From NCBI GenBank assembly GCA_902489795.1, contig CABUBU010000003.1, positions 9,187 to 73,186 of the forward strand: 64,000 bases of DNA, in the 5' to 3' direction. Of the stretch, positions 36,885 to 45,723 are shown piece after piece. The notes beneath the pieces are model-generated. The model had not been told where the DNA came from. It ran no database searches and worked only from the letters and a program-made list of their open reading frames with translations. The stretch is from an uncultured Azospirillum sp. (GTDB lineage: Bacteria; Pseudomonadota; Alphaproteobacteria; RF32; CAG-239). A program made the position numbers and the translations under genes. Positions within the stretch are counted from its first letter, which is position 1, and each line of letters starts with the position of its first letter.

Positions 36885-39800
36885 TTGAAACTTAAGTTGG
36901 GCAAAATCTTGACGTTATCAGTGAAAACCGCAGCGGCAGTCGGCTGTCTGGCTTTTAGCGTTTCCGTTGCTTCGGCTCAGGAAATCACCGCCATTGACTT
37001 TAACGGCGACCTAATCGGCAAAGTAATCCCCGATGGCAAGGTCGTCAGCTTTGAAAACCAGCTGATCGGCAACATTACGGCCGACAGTCTGATCGTCAAT
37101 TTTGAAGGCAACCTGATCGGCGGCGTGGTGCCGAAAGGGATTGCCATCGGCAACGACAACCGTTTGCTCGGCAAGGTGAACAATGACGGTACCGTGCGTC
37201 TGGCCACCGGCAAAATAGTCGGCAAGGTGCTGCCCAACGGTTTGGTCGTCGATGACCGCTTTTCGGTTTTGGGTGCGGTGCTGTTTCCCGGTTTGGTTTA
37301 TTCCGACAGCGGCGAAACCGTCGGCCGGCTGACCGGTGACGGCTTGTATTCCAATCTGCAGGGACAGAACATCGGCTTTGTTTCCCCCGACGGTTATGCT
37401 TACCGCCGGGTCGGTAACGATTATGTGATCGACGGCCGGCTGATTTCCTCCAAAATGGTGATTGACGCAGGGGGCAAGTTTATCGGCAGCATTGCTCCGG
37501 GCGGCAAAGTGACGGATTTTGAGGGCAAGGCGATCGGTCTGATCAAAGCCAACGGTTTTGCCTACGATAATCAGGATAAGATTATCGGCCGCATCGTCAA
37601 ATCGGGCTATGCTTTCGATAACGGCGGCAAATATATCGGTTTTGTAACTTACAACGGCGAGGTCGTCGCCAAAAACAAGGTGATCGGACGCCTGCTGATT
37701 GACGGTACCATTGCCGATGCCAAAGGCGAAGTTATCGGCTATATGGCGGACATCGCATCGACGGTGACGGACGCCGCCGGCAAATATGTCGGTCGCATTA
37801 TGCCGGAAGGACGGATTGCCAAAGCGCGCAATTTTGTCGGCACTATGGGGCCGCGGGGACTGGTTTTCGGCGCCGACGGGGTCGAAAATGGCCGGTTGGC
37901 GGTAACCGGACCGGTGTTTGACTATCGCGGCACCTTAAAGGGACACGCCTTAAGAAACGGGCAGGTAATTCTGCTTGGCGGCACGCCGGTAGGTACCGTT
38001 TACGGCAGCCGCGCTTCCGACTATAACGGCCGCGGCATCGGCATGACTTTTGAAACCCGTCTGGTCGTCGATTCCTTAAACCGGGCGCTGGGTGTTAACG
38101 GCATCGGCTCCGCCTATATCGACGGAGAAGAAAAGAAATTTCTGTCGCCTTTCGGTTATGTTTATAATGCGGACGGCGGCATCGACGGCAACCTGCTGCC
38201 GCTGGGCGGAATCTATAATTTGAGCGGCAAGACGGTCGCTTTTGTGCATCCGAACGGCGAAATGGTCAATAACAACGCGATAATCAGCGGACGGCTGACG
38301 CAATACGGCTACGGCGTTGATGAAAAAAACCTGATTCTCGGTAAAAATATCGATGTCGGCTATGCCGTTGATGATCGGGGAAACAGTCTGGGCATTCTGG
38401 CGGACGGCAATATGCTGCTCGACAAGTCGTTGAAGACCGTCGGCAAAATTTTGCCCGACGACGAAGTCGTTTCCGACCTGAATAACCCGAATGCCATGAT
38501 GCCGGTTGTCGGCAAAGCGCGTGCCCGCAGCCTGGCGCTTGGTTTTCAGGGACGTTTTATCGGTTATGTGGACAGTAGCGGAACGGTTCGCGACACGGGC
38601 GCTTCCGTCGTCGGCAAAGCCGGTGCGGGAGACGTTGTTTTTGACAACGGTGGCATTGTTGTAGGCGGCACCGTTTCTTATATGCCGGTGATTGATGATC
38701 AATGTGAGTTTGTCGGAGTGACGGCGGCGCAGGGCGAAGTCCGCAACTACCGCGAAGTCAATATGGGACGTCTTTTGCCCAACGGACAGGTTTTTTCAGT
38801 CAACAATACGATTATCGGTCATGCGGTAATACCGGGTGTGGTGATTGACTTTAACGGCAATATGGTAGGCACTGTTTCTGCCAACGGTAAGGTGCTGAAT
38901 TACGCCAACCAGAACCTCGGCTGCCTCAACCGCCGCGGTCAGCTTTTGAACGGCAAAGGTGCGCAGACTGGTAAACGGGTGGAAGTGGCACCGGTGATGA
39001 ATTTCAACAATGTGATTACCGGTCGCTCAACGCTCGACGGTACCGTAATTAACGCTCAAAACAGTGTCATCGGTTATATTCGTCCGGACGATTCTGTCAG
39101 TTCCAAAACCGGGCTGCCGACCGGCATTTTGTTCAAATACCGTTTTGCTTTCGGCAATGACAACAAGCTGATCGGCACTGTCAACGACAAAGCGGAAGTG
39201 ATCAACGGTCGCGGCGAAAAGAGCGGTATGGTCGATTTCGACGGCAATGTCGTCATCGGCGGCGAAAAGGCGGGATATGCCCTTTATGACATGTATATTT
39301 ACGACAACAATGATATGGTCAGCGGCTATATTACCGCCGACGGACAGGTGCTGTCGCTGAGCAATCAGAATCTTGGCGCCCTGACCAGAGGTTTTCTGGT
39401 CAACAAGAAAGGCAAAGCGATCGGTCGCGGCAACCGTGATTTCCATATCCGTGACAATTTGAACGCCATTCTCGGCGAACTGAGGCTTGACGGTCGGGTT
39501 CTGAGTGCGGAAAACGAGCTGGTCGGCACCTTGGGGGCTTCCGGCGACATCATTTCCGCCGCCGGCGAGGTGATTGCCCGCGCCCGACCGCTGCAGTTTT
39601 ACGAAGCGGTGAAAAGACAGCCAATTTATGACAAGGACGGCAACATTATCGGTTATGTTTCGCCCCGCTTACAGGCGGTGGACGCCAAGGGCAGGGTGAT
39701 CGGCCGCATCAGCGCCGATGAGCAGCAGCTTGCCATTGCTGCCGATGGCAGGGTTCTGGGGCATATTGACGCCAACGGCAACGTACTTGACAAGGACGGT

Positions 39801-41885
39801 AAGGTTGTTGGCAAACTTCTTCCTGATGGAAGTATTGCAGCCATCTCGTCCGTCATTGGCCAAGTTGATGAAAAAGAGCGAACGCTTGCATTTGATGCAT
39901 CTGGAAACCTCTTGGGTTATGTCGATGACAATGGTAATGTTGTTGATAGCAAGGGAAATATTGTAGGCAAGGTTAACGAAAAGAACGAGGTTGTTGATCT
40001 TAGCGGAAATGTGGTAGGCAAAGCAGATCCTTCAAAGAAAGGAAAAATTGCTCGTGATAAATCCGGAAATATTATCGGTTATGCAGATGAAAGCGGAAAT
40101 GTGTTTGGCAAAGACGGTAAGATCATCGGTACGGTCAGTGCTGACGGCAGCGTCATTGAAAAAGGTGCACAGATCATAGGTATGGCCGGAGAAAAGCGCA
40201 AACTGGTTTATGACAAAAACAACAAAGTTATCGGTTATGTCGACGCCAAAGGAAAAGTGCTTGATTTTAACGGCAATGTTGTCGGTGAAGCGGTTGAAGG
40301 CGGGGAAATTGTTGACGCCCGCGGCAATGTCATCGGTCAACTGAACAAAGACGGTTCGGCCATCAGTCTGGACGGTTCGGTGATCGGCAATACCAAATTG
40401 AACTGGTATGAGAAGCCGCAGCCCGCTCAGCCGGTGGAGTTGCCGGAAGTCGGCGCGCGAGAGGTTGCCGACGTCGGTCAGTTCAAACGTTCGCTGAACA
40501 TTGCGTTGACGCCGGACGGCGAATATCTGGGCGATATTCTGGAAGACGGCAATGTCGTTGACAAAAAGGGAACGGTTATCGGCAAATTGCTGCCGGACGG
40601 TTTGATCGTAGACGGCGAAGGCTCGCTGATCGGTATTGAAGAAGCGGCCAAAAAAGCCGATACCGGCGAAATGTTCGTTCCGGCCGGAACTTTCGGCCAG
40701 GGCGGCGCGTACGGCACCGGTACCGGCGGCGGCAACCTCGGTCCCGGCGGCGGTTTTGGTCCGGGCGAGCGTTATGATCCGCAGCGGGCGGCGGCTTTGC
40801 AGACGGCGCAAAACGAGCGCCGGCAGGGAATGTACGTCGGCAAAATCAGTTCCAGCATCCGCAAGGAGGCGTTTGACGGCTACCAGAAAGACTGGCAGGA
40901 ACAGGGCATTGACAAGGTTATTTCTTCCTGGCGGGTGGACATGAGCGAAATGATTTTGGCCGACAAGCCGATTCCGGCTGTTATTGCCCGTTCCATCGAT
41001 ACGCAGAACCCGGTGCCGATTACGGCGTTTGTTGAGCGCAACGTCTATGCCGAAGACGGCAGGAACATCGTCATTCCGGCCGGCAGCCGGCTGATGGGCG
41101 AACTCGGCGGCACTGCCGGCGGCGGTGGTACCGAAACCGCTTCGGAATCCGCGCGCATTACCATTGTCTGGCAGCGGCTGATTCGTCCCGACGGCGTATT
41201 GTTTACCTTCCAGGGCGAAACCGGTGACGCGCAGGGACGCGGCGGCGCGCTGGGTTATGTTGACCAGCAGCTTGGCAAGAAATACGGCATGCCGCTGATT
41301 ACCACGCTTTTAACCAGCGCAACCAGCTATATGATGGCGACCGATGAAGAAGAAAGCACCATGGATTCGGAAACGTCCCGTCAACAGGCGGCCAATGACG
41401 CGCGTCAGAATTTCATTGACCAGATGAACCAGATTTTTGAAATGATCCTGTCCGACAAGACCAACATCCGCGCGCTGACCTATGTTCCGGCCGGTACCCG
41501 TATCATCGTCTATCCGAAAGTCGACCTGTGGCTGAGAACGCTGGAGCGTGATGCCGATGCCTCGACCAACATGAAGAAGAAAGATGTGCTGATCGACGAT
41601 AAGGAAGCACAGGATCGTATTGCCACGCAGGCGGCTGAACGTCGGATCAAACAGGCCGGCGGTGGTGGCGGCTCGGCTTCCTCTCAGGTCGTTTACGAAT
41701 CTGAGAAAGCTGAAGTTCAGCCGGTTCTGCTGGAGGACAGCAGCGCCAAACAGTCTGGCCGCGCGCCGGCTTCGACGGTCGGTGCCACGCCTCCGCCTCC
41801 GCCGAGTATGGGCGGCGGTTCGTCTTCTTCGTCGTCTTCTTCTTCTTCTTCTTCATCAAGCAGCGGCGTACCGCAGTTGTTTTAA
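36885..41885 (+). CDS. virB10: Giant VirB10 with about 1280 residues of N-terminal repeats
   Basis: The 1666-residue protein starts at a TTG with GGAGGA seven bases upstream. It opens with a signal-peptide-like segment ending SVSVASAQ, unlike typical VirB10, which has a cytoplasmic N-terminus. Residues about 35-1250 are degenerate 17-residue repeats of the same family as the previous gene. The VirB10/TrbI domain spans about residues 1315-1560: IPAVIARSIDTQNPVPITAF, GRNIVIPAGSRLMGELGG, SARITIVWQRLIRPDG, NIRALTYVPAGTRIIVYP. The C-terminus is Pro- and Ser-rich with a 15-Ser run. VirB10 spans the envelope and gates the outer-membrane pore. CagY and DotG also carry large repeats in this family member. 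Bases 39790-40200 have different codon use. Confidence 0.9.
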   Translation: MKLKLGKILTLSVKTAAAVGCLAFSVSVASAQEITAIDFNGDLIGKVIPDGKVVSFENQLIGNITADSLIVNFEGNLIGGVVPKGIAIGNDNRLLGKVNNDGTVRLATGKIVGKVLPNGLVVDDRFSVLGAVLFPGLVYSDSGETVGRLTGDGLYSNLQGQNIGFVSPDGYAYRRVGNDYVIDGRLISSKMVIDAGGKFIGSIAPGGKVTDFEGKAIGLIKANGFAYDNQDKIIGRIVKSGYAFDNGGKYIGFVTYNGEVVAKNKVIGRLLIDGTIADAKGEVIGYMADIASTVTDAAGKYVGRIMPEGRIAKARNFVGTMGPRGLVFGADGVENGRLAVTGPVFDYRGTLKGHALRNGQVILLGGTPVGTVYGSRASDYNGRGIGMTFETRLVVDSLNRALGVNGIGSAYIDGEEKKFLSPFGYVYNADGGIDGNLLPLGGIYNLSGKTVAFVHPNGEMVNNNAIISGRLTQYGYGVDEKNLILGKNIDVGYAVDDRGNSLGILADGNMLLDKSLKTVGKILPDDEVVSDLNNPNAMMPVVGKARARSLALGFQGRFIGYVDSSGTVRDTGASVVGKAGAGDVVFDNGGIVVGGTVSYMPVIDDQCEFVGVTAAQGEVRNYREVNMGRLLPNGQVFSVNNTIIGHAVIPGVVIDFNGNMVGTVSANGKVLNYANQNLGCLNRRGQLLNGKGAQTGKRVEVAPVMNFNNVITGRSTLDGTVINAQNSVIGYIRPDDSVSSKTGLPTGILFKYRFAFGNDNKLIGTVNDKAEVINGRGEKSGMVDFDGNVVIGGEKAGYALYDMYIYDNNDMVSGYITADGQVLSLSNQNLGALTRGFLVNKKGKAIGRGNRDFHIRDNLNAILGELRLDGRVLSAENELVGTLGASGDIISAAGEVIARARPLQFYEAVKRQPIYDKDGNIIGYVSPRLQAVDAKGRVIGRISADEQQLAIAADGRVLGHIDANGNVLDKDGKVVGKLLPDGSIAAISSVIGQVDEKERTLAFDASGNLLGYVDDNGNVVDSKGNIVGKVNEKNEVVDLSGNVVGKADPSKKGKIARDKSGNIIGYADESGNVFGKDGKIIGTVSADGSVIEKGAQIIGMAGEKRKLVYDKNNKVIGYVDAKGKVLDFNGNVVGEAVEGGEIVDARGNVIGQLNKDGSAISLDGSVIGNTKLNWYEKPQPAQPVELPEVGAREVADVGQFKRSLNIALTPDGEYLGDILEDGNVVDKKGTVIGKLLPDGLIVDGEGSLIGIEEAAKKADTGEMFVPAGTFGQGGAYGTGTGGGNLGPGGGFGPGERYDPQRAAALQTAQNERRQGMYVGKISSSIRKEAFDGYQKDWQEQGIDKVISSWRVDMSEMILADKPIPAVIARSIDTQNPVPITAFVERNVYAEDGRNIVIPAGSRLMGELGGTAGGGGTETASESARITIVWQRLIRPDGVLFTFQGETGDAQGRGGALGYVDQQLGKKYGMPLITTLLTSATSYMMATDEEESTMDSETSRQQAANDARQNFIDQMNQIFEMILSDKTNIRALTYVPAGTRIIVYPKVDLWLRTLERDADASTNMKKKDVLIDDKEAQDRIATQAAERRIKQAGGGGGSASSQVVYESEKAEVQPVLLEDSSAKQSGRAPASTVGATPPPPPSMGGGSSSSSSSSSSSSSSSGVPQLF

Positions 41886-41894
41886 GGAGGTTAC

Positions 41895-42863
41895 ATGAGC
41901 TTTGAAGTATTGGAATCTGTTCTGCGACCGCTTTCGTACTGGTACAATCAGGACAATATCGAAGAAGTGGCAATCAACCGCGCCGGCCAGGTCTGGCTGC
42001 GCTTGCGCGGCAAACGCGCCTACCCCTGGGTGATGTACAAGGACGAAAAGCTGACGAAGGAATATCTGACCGATTTGCTTTATATTGTCGCCAACACCTA
42101 TGAAATTCCGTTTGATCCGGTTGCCGGCAGTCCGGTGGTTTATGCCAGCATTCCCGGCGAACACCGTTTTTCCGCCATTTGCGGCAAAAACGTGATGTAT
42201 GACGAAGAAGATCTGACCGGCGGTATTGCGCTTACCATCCGCGTGCACAGTGACGACGTGGCTTTCGGCTTGGGCGACTACGGTTTAAAGCAGGGGGAAA
42301 AGCTTCATCAGATCAATCCGCTGAAAACGATCAAGGATCCGGAAGATCCTTATGAACGGCTGCTGCTCAGCATCAAGCGCGGCGATCATATTCTGGTCAG
42401 CGGTGCGACTTCTACCGGTAAAACGACGTTTTTGAACAACCTGCTGAAGATTTTGGATATTCATAAACGGATCATCACCATTGAAGATACGCGAGAACTG
42501 CTGGTTCCGCATCCTAACCGCACCCATATCGTGATGTCGCGTACCGAACAGACAAACCAGTTTGACTATGCCAAAATTATCGACTTGGTGGTACGTTTTA
42601 CGCCCGACGCGATTATCGGCGGCGAAATTTCCACCAGTAACGCCGGCGCGCTTTGGGAACTGATGGGATCCGGCCACGACAACTGTCTGGCCACCATCCA
42701 CGCGGAAAGTTCGACCGCCGCTTACGAGGCTTTTGTCGATCGTATTCTGCATACTTATCCGACCATGGATCGCAAGAAAACGATTGAGGAAATGCACCAT
42801 AAGCTGCGGGTCGTGCAAATCAACCGTGACGGCAACCTGCGCGCGGTAACGGAAGTTACTTAG
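41895..42863 (+). CDS. virB11: VirB11 T4SS hexameric ATPase
   Basis: The 322-residue cytoplasmic ATPase has an N-terminal domain (VAINRAGQVWLRLRGK), Walker A ILVSGATSTGKTTFLNNLL near residue 169, and an Asp box IITIEDTRELLVP. Walker B reads DAIIGGEISTSNAGAL, and a His box GSGHDNCLATIHAES follows. The Walker B Arg of VirB11 (RGE) is Gly here; the acidic residue is kept, so activity is expected. VirB11 switches VirB4 between pilus building and transport. AAGGAGG stands just before the ATG. It ends the operon, and an intrinsic terminator follows. Confidence 0.92.
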   Translation: MSFEVLESVLRPLSYWYNQDNIEEVAINRAGQVWLRLRGKRAYPWVMYKDEKLTKEYLTDLLYIVANTYEIPFDPVAGSPVVYASIPGEHRFSAICGKNVMYDEEDLTGGIALTIRVHSDDVAFGLGDYGLKQGEKLHQINPLKTIKDPEDPYERLLLSIKRGDHILVSGATSTGKTTFLNNLLKILDIHKRIITIEDTRELLVPHPNRTHIVMSRTEQTNQFDYAKIIDLVVRFTPDAIIGGEISTSNAGALWELMGSGHDNCLATIHAESSTAAYEAFVDRILHTYPTMDRKKTIEEMHHKLRVVQINRDGNLRAVTEVT

Positions 42864-42890
42864 AGCGGGAATTTCCATGTTTTTTTATCA

Positions 42891-42920
42891 AAGCCGAAAC
42901 CTTGGTTTTCGGCTTTTTTG
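42891..42920 (+). terminator. Intrinsic terminator after virB11
   Basis: AAGCCGAAA and TTTTCGGCTT form a stem around CCTTGG, followed by a T-run. It lies 28 bases after the virB11 stop and ends the virB operon. Confidence 0.85.
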
Positions 42921-42944
42921 TAACGGAAAAACCCTGCGCCGGGT

Positions 42945-43245
42945 GCATGGTTGAGGAGAGCTTACTGCTTTTTTCCATTTCGCTCTTTGTCGTTTCCCTT
43001 TCCTTGCTTTCTGCCCTTCTTTTTTCCGCCCTTCCCACCTTTTCCGCTTTGCTCTCCCTCTTTTTCTTTTTCGTTTCCCTTTCCCTTTCACTTTCACTTT
43101 CACTTTATCTTCTTTCTGCCCTTCTTTTTCCCGCTTTTCCCCCCTTTCCCGCTTTGCTCTCCCTCTTCCTGCTTTTTCTTTTTCGTTTCCCTTTCCTTGC
43201 TTTCTGCCCTTCTTTTTTCGCTCTTTTCATCTTTCCCGTTTTGCT
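42945..43245 (-). repeat. Polypurine tract, copy B (pyrimidine-rich on plus)
   Basis: The plus strand is nearly pure C/T from about 42968 to 43240; read on minus it is A/G-rich and starts ATGAGCAAAACGGGAAAG at 43248. Its far end reads CTCAACCATGCACCCGGCGC on minus near 42960, which aligns with the exits of copies A and C. Direct internal repeats of about 100 bases are visible (GGGCAGAAAG... recurring near 43205, 43118 and 43015). Translation gives only Lys/Arg/Gly low complexity. The entry end is shared with copy C inside the inverted repeat. Confidence 0.65.
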
Positions 43246-43464
43246 CATTGCGTATATAAAACTCCTTCGCCATTGTAAGAAAGACGATCCGGCAATTGTC
43301 TTAAAAAGCAAAGGCGTTTTTTGAATGTGTGTACTGTTTGCACATATGATGCGGATTCCGAAAATACCTTGTTTCTTCGTCCCGAAATATCGAAGAAAGG
43401 CGTTTTAGGGCAGACGTCGTCTGGAAATAGGAGCTATATTTAGGGAACGATGCCGACGGAAAGG
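43231..43464 (+). repeat. Inverted repeat, left arm (234 bp)
   Basis: This segment is the reverse complement of 45584-45817. From 43261 to 43464 I read no mismatch; the outer 30 bases differ at two positions. The arm holds the entry of the polypurine tract and the 5' part of an IS200-type tnpA. The match stops abruptly at 43464/45584, in the middle of the transposase sequence. Confidence 0.9.
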
Positions 43465-43770
43465 AGTAGAAATTGTTAAGACCGAAGTTTGTCCGGACAT
43501 ATTCATATGTTACGGGAGATACCACCTGAATATTCTGTAAGCTCAATAATGGGGTATCTCAAAGGTAAAAGCAGTCTTATGATATACGAAAGATGGGGAA
43601 ATGCGAAGTTTCGATATAGAAACCGAGAGTTTGGGTGTAAAGGGCACTATGTCGATACCGGTGGAAAGAATACCCAAAAGATAGCCGAGTATATCCGAAA
43701 TCAACTTAAAGAAAGCGCGGAGAAAAGTCAGTTGACTATGGATTTTGATCCGTTTACGGCAAGCCGGTAA
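43325..43770 (+). pseudogene. tnpA: IS200/IS605-family Y1 transposase TnpA remnant, left copy
   Basis: From the ATG at 43325 the frame reads FFVPKYRRKAF and meets TAG at 43406-43408. It then continues GRRRLEIGAIFRERCRRKGV and EVCPD before losing one base near 43497. In the new frame come HIHMLREIPPEYSVSSIMGY (the HUH motif, His-Ile-His), LKGKSSLMIYER, YVDTGGKNTQKIAEYIRNQL and DPFTASR. Together this is an IS200 TnpA of about 145 codons with an in-frame stop and a single-base deletion. Such enzymes move single-stranded DNA using one Tyr and the HUH site. The catalytic Tyr region (YVDT) is still readable. The copy is inactive as it stands. Confidence 0.85.
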
Positions 43771-44280
43771 TAGTCGCCTTATCAGTCCCTCTTATGCCTT
43801 TAAGACGTTGCCGGCACCGTGAGGATTATATCCGTATACGAAAAACCGTGCGTTTTACACGGGAACCTTTTGCCGCGCATGATGCGAATGGATCGGCACT
43901 GGCGTAATTATGTTCGACGGCCGGCAAACGATGGTGCAATTTTTCGTTTTTTCTCATTTCAGCTGCTTTTTGATCAAAAGACAAAACGGCTTTTCCTGCC
44001 GGGTAAGGCATGCGCTTAAAAACTTTTATAACAGTCTGCTTGTTTTGTGAGCAAAACCGGTTTTTTCTGCGGGCAGGAGGAAAACGTGCCGAAAAGCTTA
44101 TTTTAAAATTGAAGGTTAGATGTTGTCGTTTTTAAAATAAAAGTTGTTATATTTATCAAGTTCTGTTTTTGCTTTAATTTAAAGAAAGCGGTATATATCC
44201 TTGGTCGCAGAGGTGTGAGAAGAAATGCCGGGTACATATATCCCTGCATGTAGGGATTTTTGCCGTTCTTCAAATAGTTG
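43771..44280. other. Gene-free stretch inside the IS-flanked island
   Basis: I see no gene here. At 44218-44276 a segment can fold, with ATCCCTGCATGTAGGGAT as an inner hairpin and GAAGAA/TTCTTC as outer arms, but no T-run follows. The stretch 44100-44210 is AT-rich. Confidence 0.4.
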
Positions 44281-44309
44281 TTGCTTTTGGCAAAATTATT
44301 GTTTAACTT
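44281..44309 (+). promoter_or_regulatory. Candidate sigma70 promoter for the structured RNA
   Basis: TTGCTT (44281-44286) and TAACTT (44304-44309) are 17 bases apart. Transcription start would fall near 44316, exactly where the strongly structured segment begins. Confidence 0.5.
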
Positions 44310-44315
44310 GAAAAA

Positions 44316-44567
44316 CAGGCAGCAATGTTGCTGCTCAGCATCCGAGAGGATGCGGAGTCGTAGAAAGCTCTCGCATAACCGGTATTAGCGGATATCATAC
44401 CGTGAAACTGTCGGCCGCATTGTCCGTACAGTTTGTATATCCCCTGCCAAGCCAAGGCCGGGGAGCTTTAAGCAATGTCCAGAAACCCTCAGGTTTTAAA
44501 GGCTTAAGGGATCATAGTTATGCATGATTTTTCTACCTCTCCGACCACCTTCTGGTGGTTTTTGTTT
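44316..44567 (+). ncRNA. Structured non-coding RNA candidate of about 250 nt, class unknown
   Basis: The segment begins with two perfect hairpins: GCAGCAA-TG-TTGCTGC, and GCATCC-GAGA-GGATGC with a GNRA-type loop. They are followed by CGGTAT...ATACCG enclosing TAGCGGATATC, AACTGT...ACAGTT with an inner CGG/CCG, and CCCC...GGGG around TGCCAAGCCAAGGC. Last comes CCCT...AGGG enclosing CAGGTTTTAAAGGCTTA. It has a promoter candidate in front and an intrinsic terminator at its end. No frame through it is credible. I cannot assign it to RNase P, tmRNA, 6S or SRP RNA. An IS605-associated omega/HEARO-type RNA is conceivable given the surroundings, but no TnpB or IscB is present. It lies just upstream of an Xre-type regulator and might act in its leader. 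Confidence 0.5.
44544..44567 (+). terminator. Intrinsic terminator ahead of the Xre regulator
   Basis: ACCACC-TTCT-GGTGGT followed by TTTTGTTTT. It would end the structured RNA about 60 bases before the regulator's ATG, or attenuate read-through into it. Confidence 0.8.
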
Positions 44568-44628
44568 TATTTGCGAACGAAAACGGAAAGGTGGTCAGAT
44601 TTTTGGTAAAAAATTTGAGGAACAGACT

Positions 44629-44997
44629 ATGACTAACCCTGTTAAAAACTATCGTGCCCGCACGCCCAACAACCAGCCTAACCCGATAGACGTTTTTATC
44701 GGCGGCAGGATCCGCTATTTCCGCAAGCTTCGGCATGTAAGCCAGGTCGAACTGGCCGGCTCGGTAGGAACAACCTTTCAGCAGGTACAAAAATACGAAA
44801 ACGGCAATAATCGCGTGTCCGGCAGTCGTCTGTGGATGATCAGCCAGGTGCTGCAGGTTCCGGTCAGCCTGTTTTTTGAAGGCATAAACGTCAAAACCGG
44901 ACGTTCTTCGGTCAAAATCATTTCCGGCAAAGAAGAAGCTGTTTATTGTCCGCCGGATAAGTTTATGCCGTTGCAGGTACAGAGAAAGAAACCGTAA
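44629..44997 (+). CDS. Xre-family helix-turn-helix regulator
   Basis: This 122-residue protein carries one HTH_3 domain in the first 80 residues: IGGRIRYFRKLRHVSQVELA, GSVGTTFQQVQKYENGNNRVS, LWMISQVLQVPVSLFF. The tail has no recognised domain. The pattern QVQKYENG.NRVS..RL is common in alphaproteobacterial single-domain regulators, including phage- and conjugation-related ones. ATG at 44629 has GAGGA seven bases ahead; the longer open frame starts inside the terminator and is rejected. It is the only intact gene between the two IS200 remnants and seems monocistronic. The target is unknown; the neighbouring virB or unknown clusters are candidates. Confidence 0.8.
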   Translation: MTNPVKNYRARTPNNQPNPIDVFIGGRIRYFRKLRHVSQVELAGSVGTTFQQVQKYENGNNRVSGSRLWMISQVLQVPVSLFFEGINVKTGRSSVKIISGKEEAVYCPPDKFMPLQVQRKKP

Positions 44998-45284
44998 CCG
45001 CCCCAAAAGGCGTTTGCGGCGCGGCGTTCCTGCGGCTGCTGAAATATGTCTTTGTTTTTCTTTGCGAAACCGTCGAAGGCACAGCCTGAAAGATGAGAAC
45101 GGTTGTCGCTGTTTCCGACGGATTGTTTCAGAAGCGTAATAATCTTCCGTAAAAGGAGAGGTGAGAAAAAAGTTCCGGCGTAGAAAAAAGAGCCTCACGT
45201 AAAACGCGTGGTTCTTCATATGAGGAAGTAACCCCGACTGTACTGGCAAATTAAGAGTATGATACCCTGACAGGACGATGGCTG
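44998..45284. other. Gap with the probable outer hairpin of the right IS200 remnant
   Basis: There is no gene. CCTCACG-TAAAA-CGCGTGG at 45190-45208 is a subterminal-type hairpin, preceded on plus by an A-run, and could be the transposon end of the right remnant. Confidence 0.4.
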
Positions 45285-45723
45285 CCCGGCTCGTCGTAAA
45301 CGGGGAAAAGTCCGGTGTGAGCAGACTTTGCCCGGTATTTTTTCAGTTGATTACAAATGTATCTTTTGAATATTCTGCGCCGGGAGATCGACGCAATTCC
45401 CTTGGCGCTCAAATTCCCGGTTGCAATCCCGAAACCTTGCATTTCCACAACGTTCATATATCGACAAACTGCTCTTGCCTTTGAAACAGCCAGCAATTGA
45501 ATTGACGGAATATTCGGGCGGCAACCCCGGTAATATATGAATATTACGGATCGGAACACTCTCCGGTTTTCGTAATGACCATGCCTTTCCGTCGGCATCG
45601 TTCCCTAAATATAGCTCCTATTTCCAGACGACGTCTGCCCTAAAACGCCTTTCTTCGATATTTCGGGACGAAGAAACAAGGTATTTTCGGAATCCGCATC
45701 ATATGTGCAAACAGTACACACAT
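45285..45723 (-). pseudogene. tnpA: IS200/IS605-family TnpA remnant, right copy (heavily degraded)
   Basis: The first 140 bases (45723 down to 45584) are identical to the left copy, including the TAG stop. Beyond that the DNA still aligns with the left copy (for example AATATTCATAT, the HIHM site, and CAAAGGCAAGAGCAGTTTG for the KGKSSL motif). The reading frame is lost by many substitutions and small indels; the open frame present gives no family match. The two copies face each other. The contrast between identical 5' parts and diverged 3' parts is unusual. Confidence 0.75.

Noticed and set aside
43819..44019. 66-residue open frame on plus in the island
   Set aside because: No binding site, no family resemblance, overlapping open frame on minus of similar length.
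44316..44567. Assignment of the structured RNA to RNase P, tmRNA, SRP or 6S RNA
   Set aside because: Hallmark conserved words of these RNAs are not visible; similarity to HEARO/omega RNA was considered but is too weak and no IscB/TnpB is nearby.
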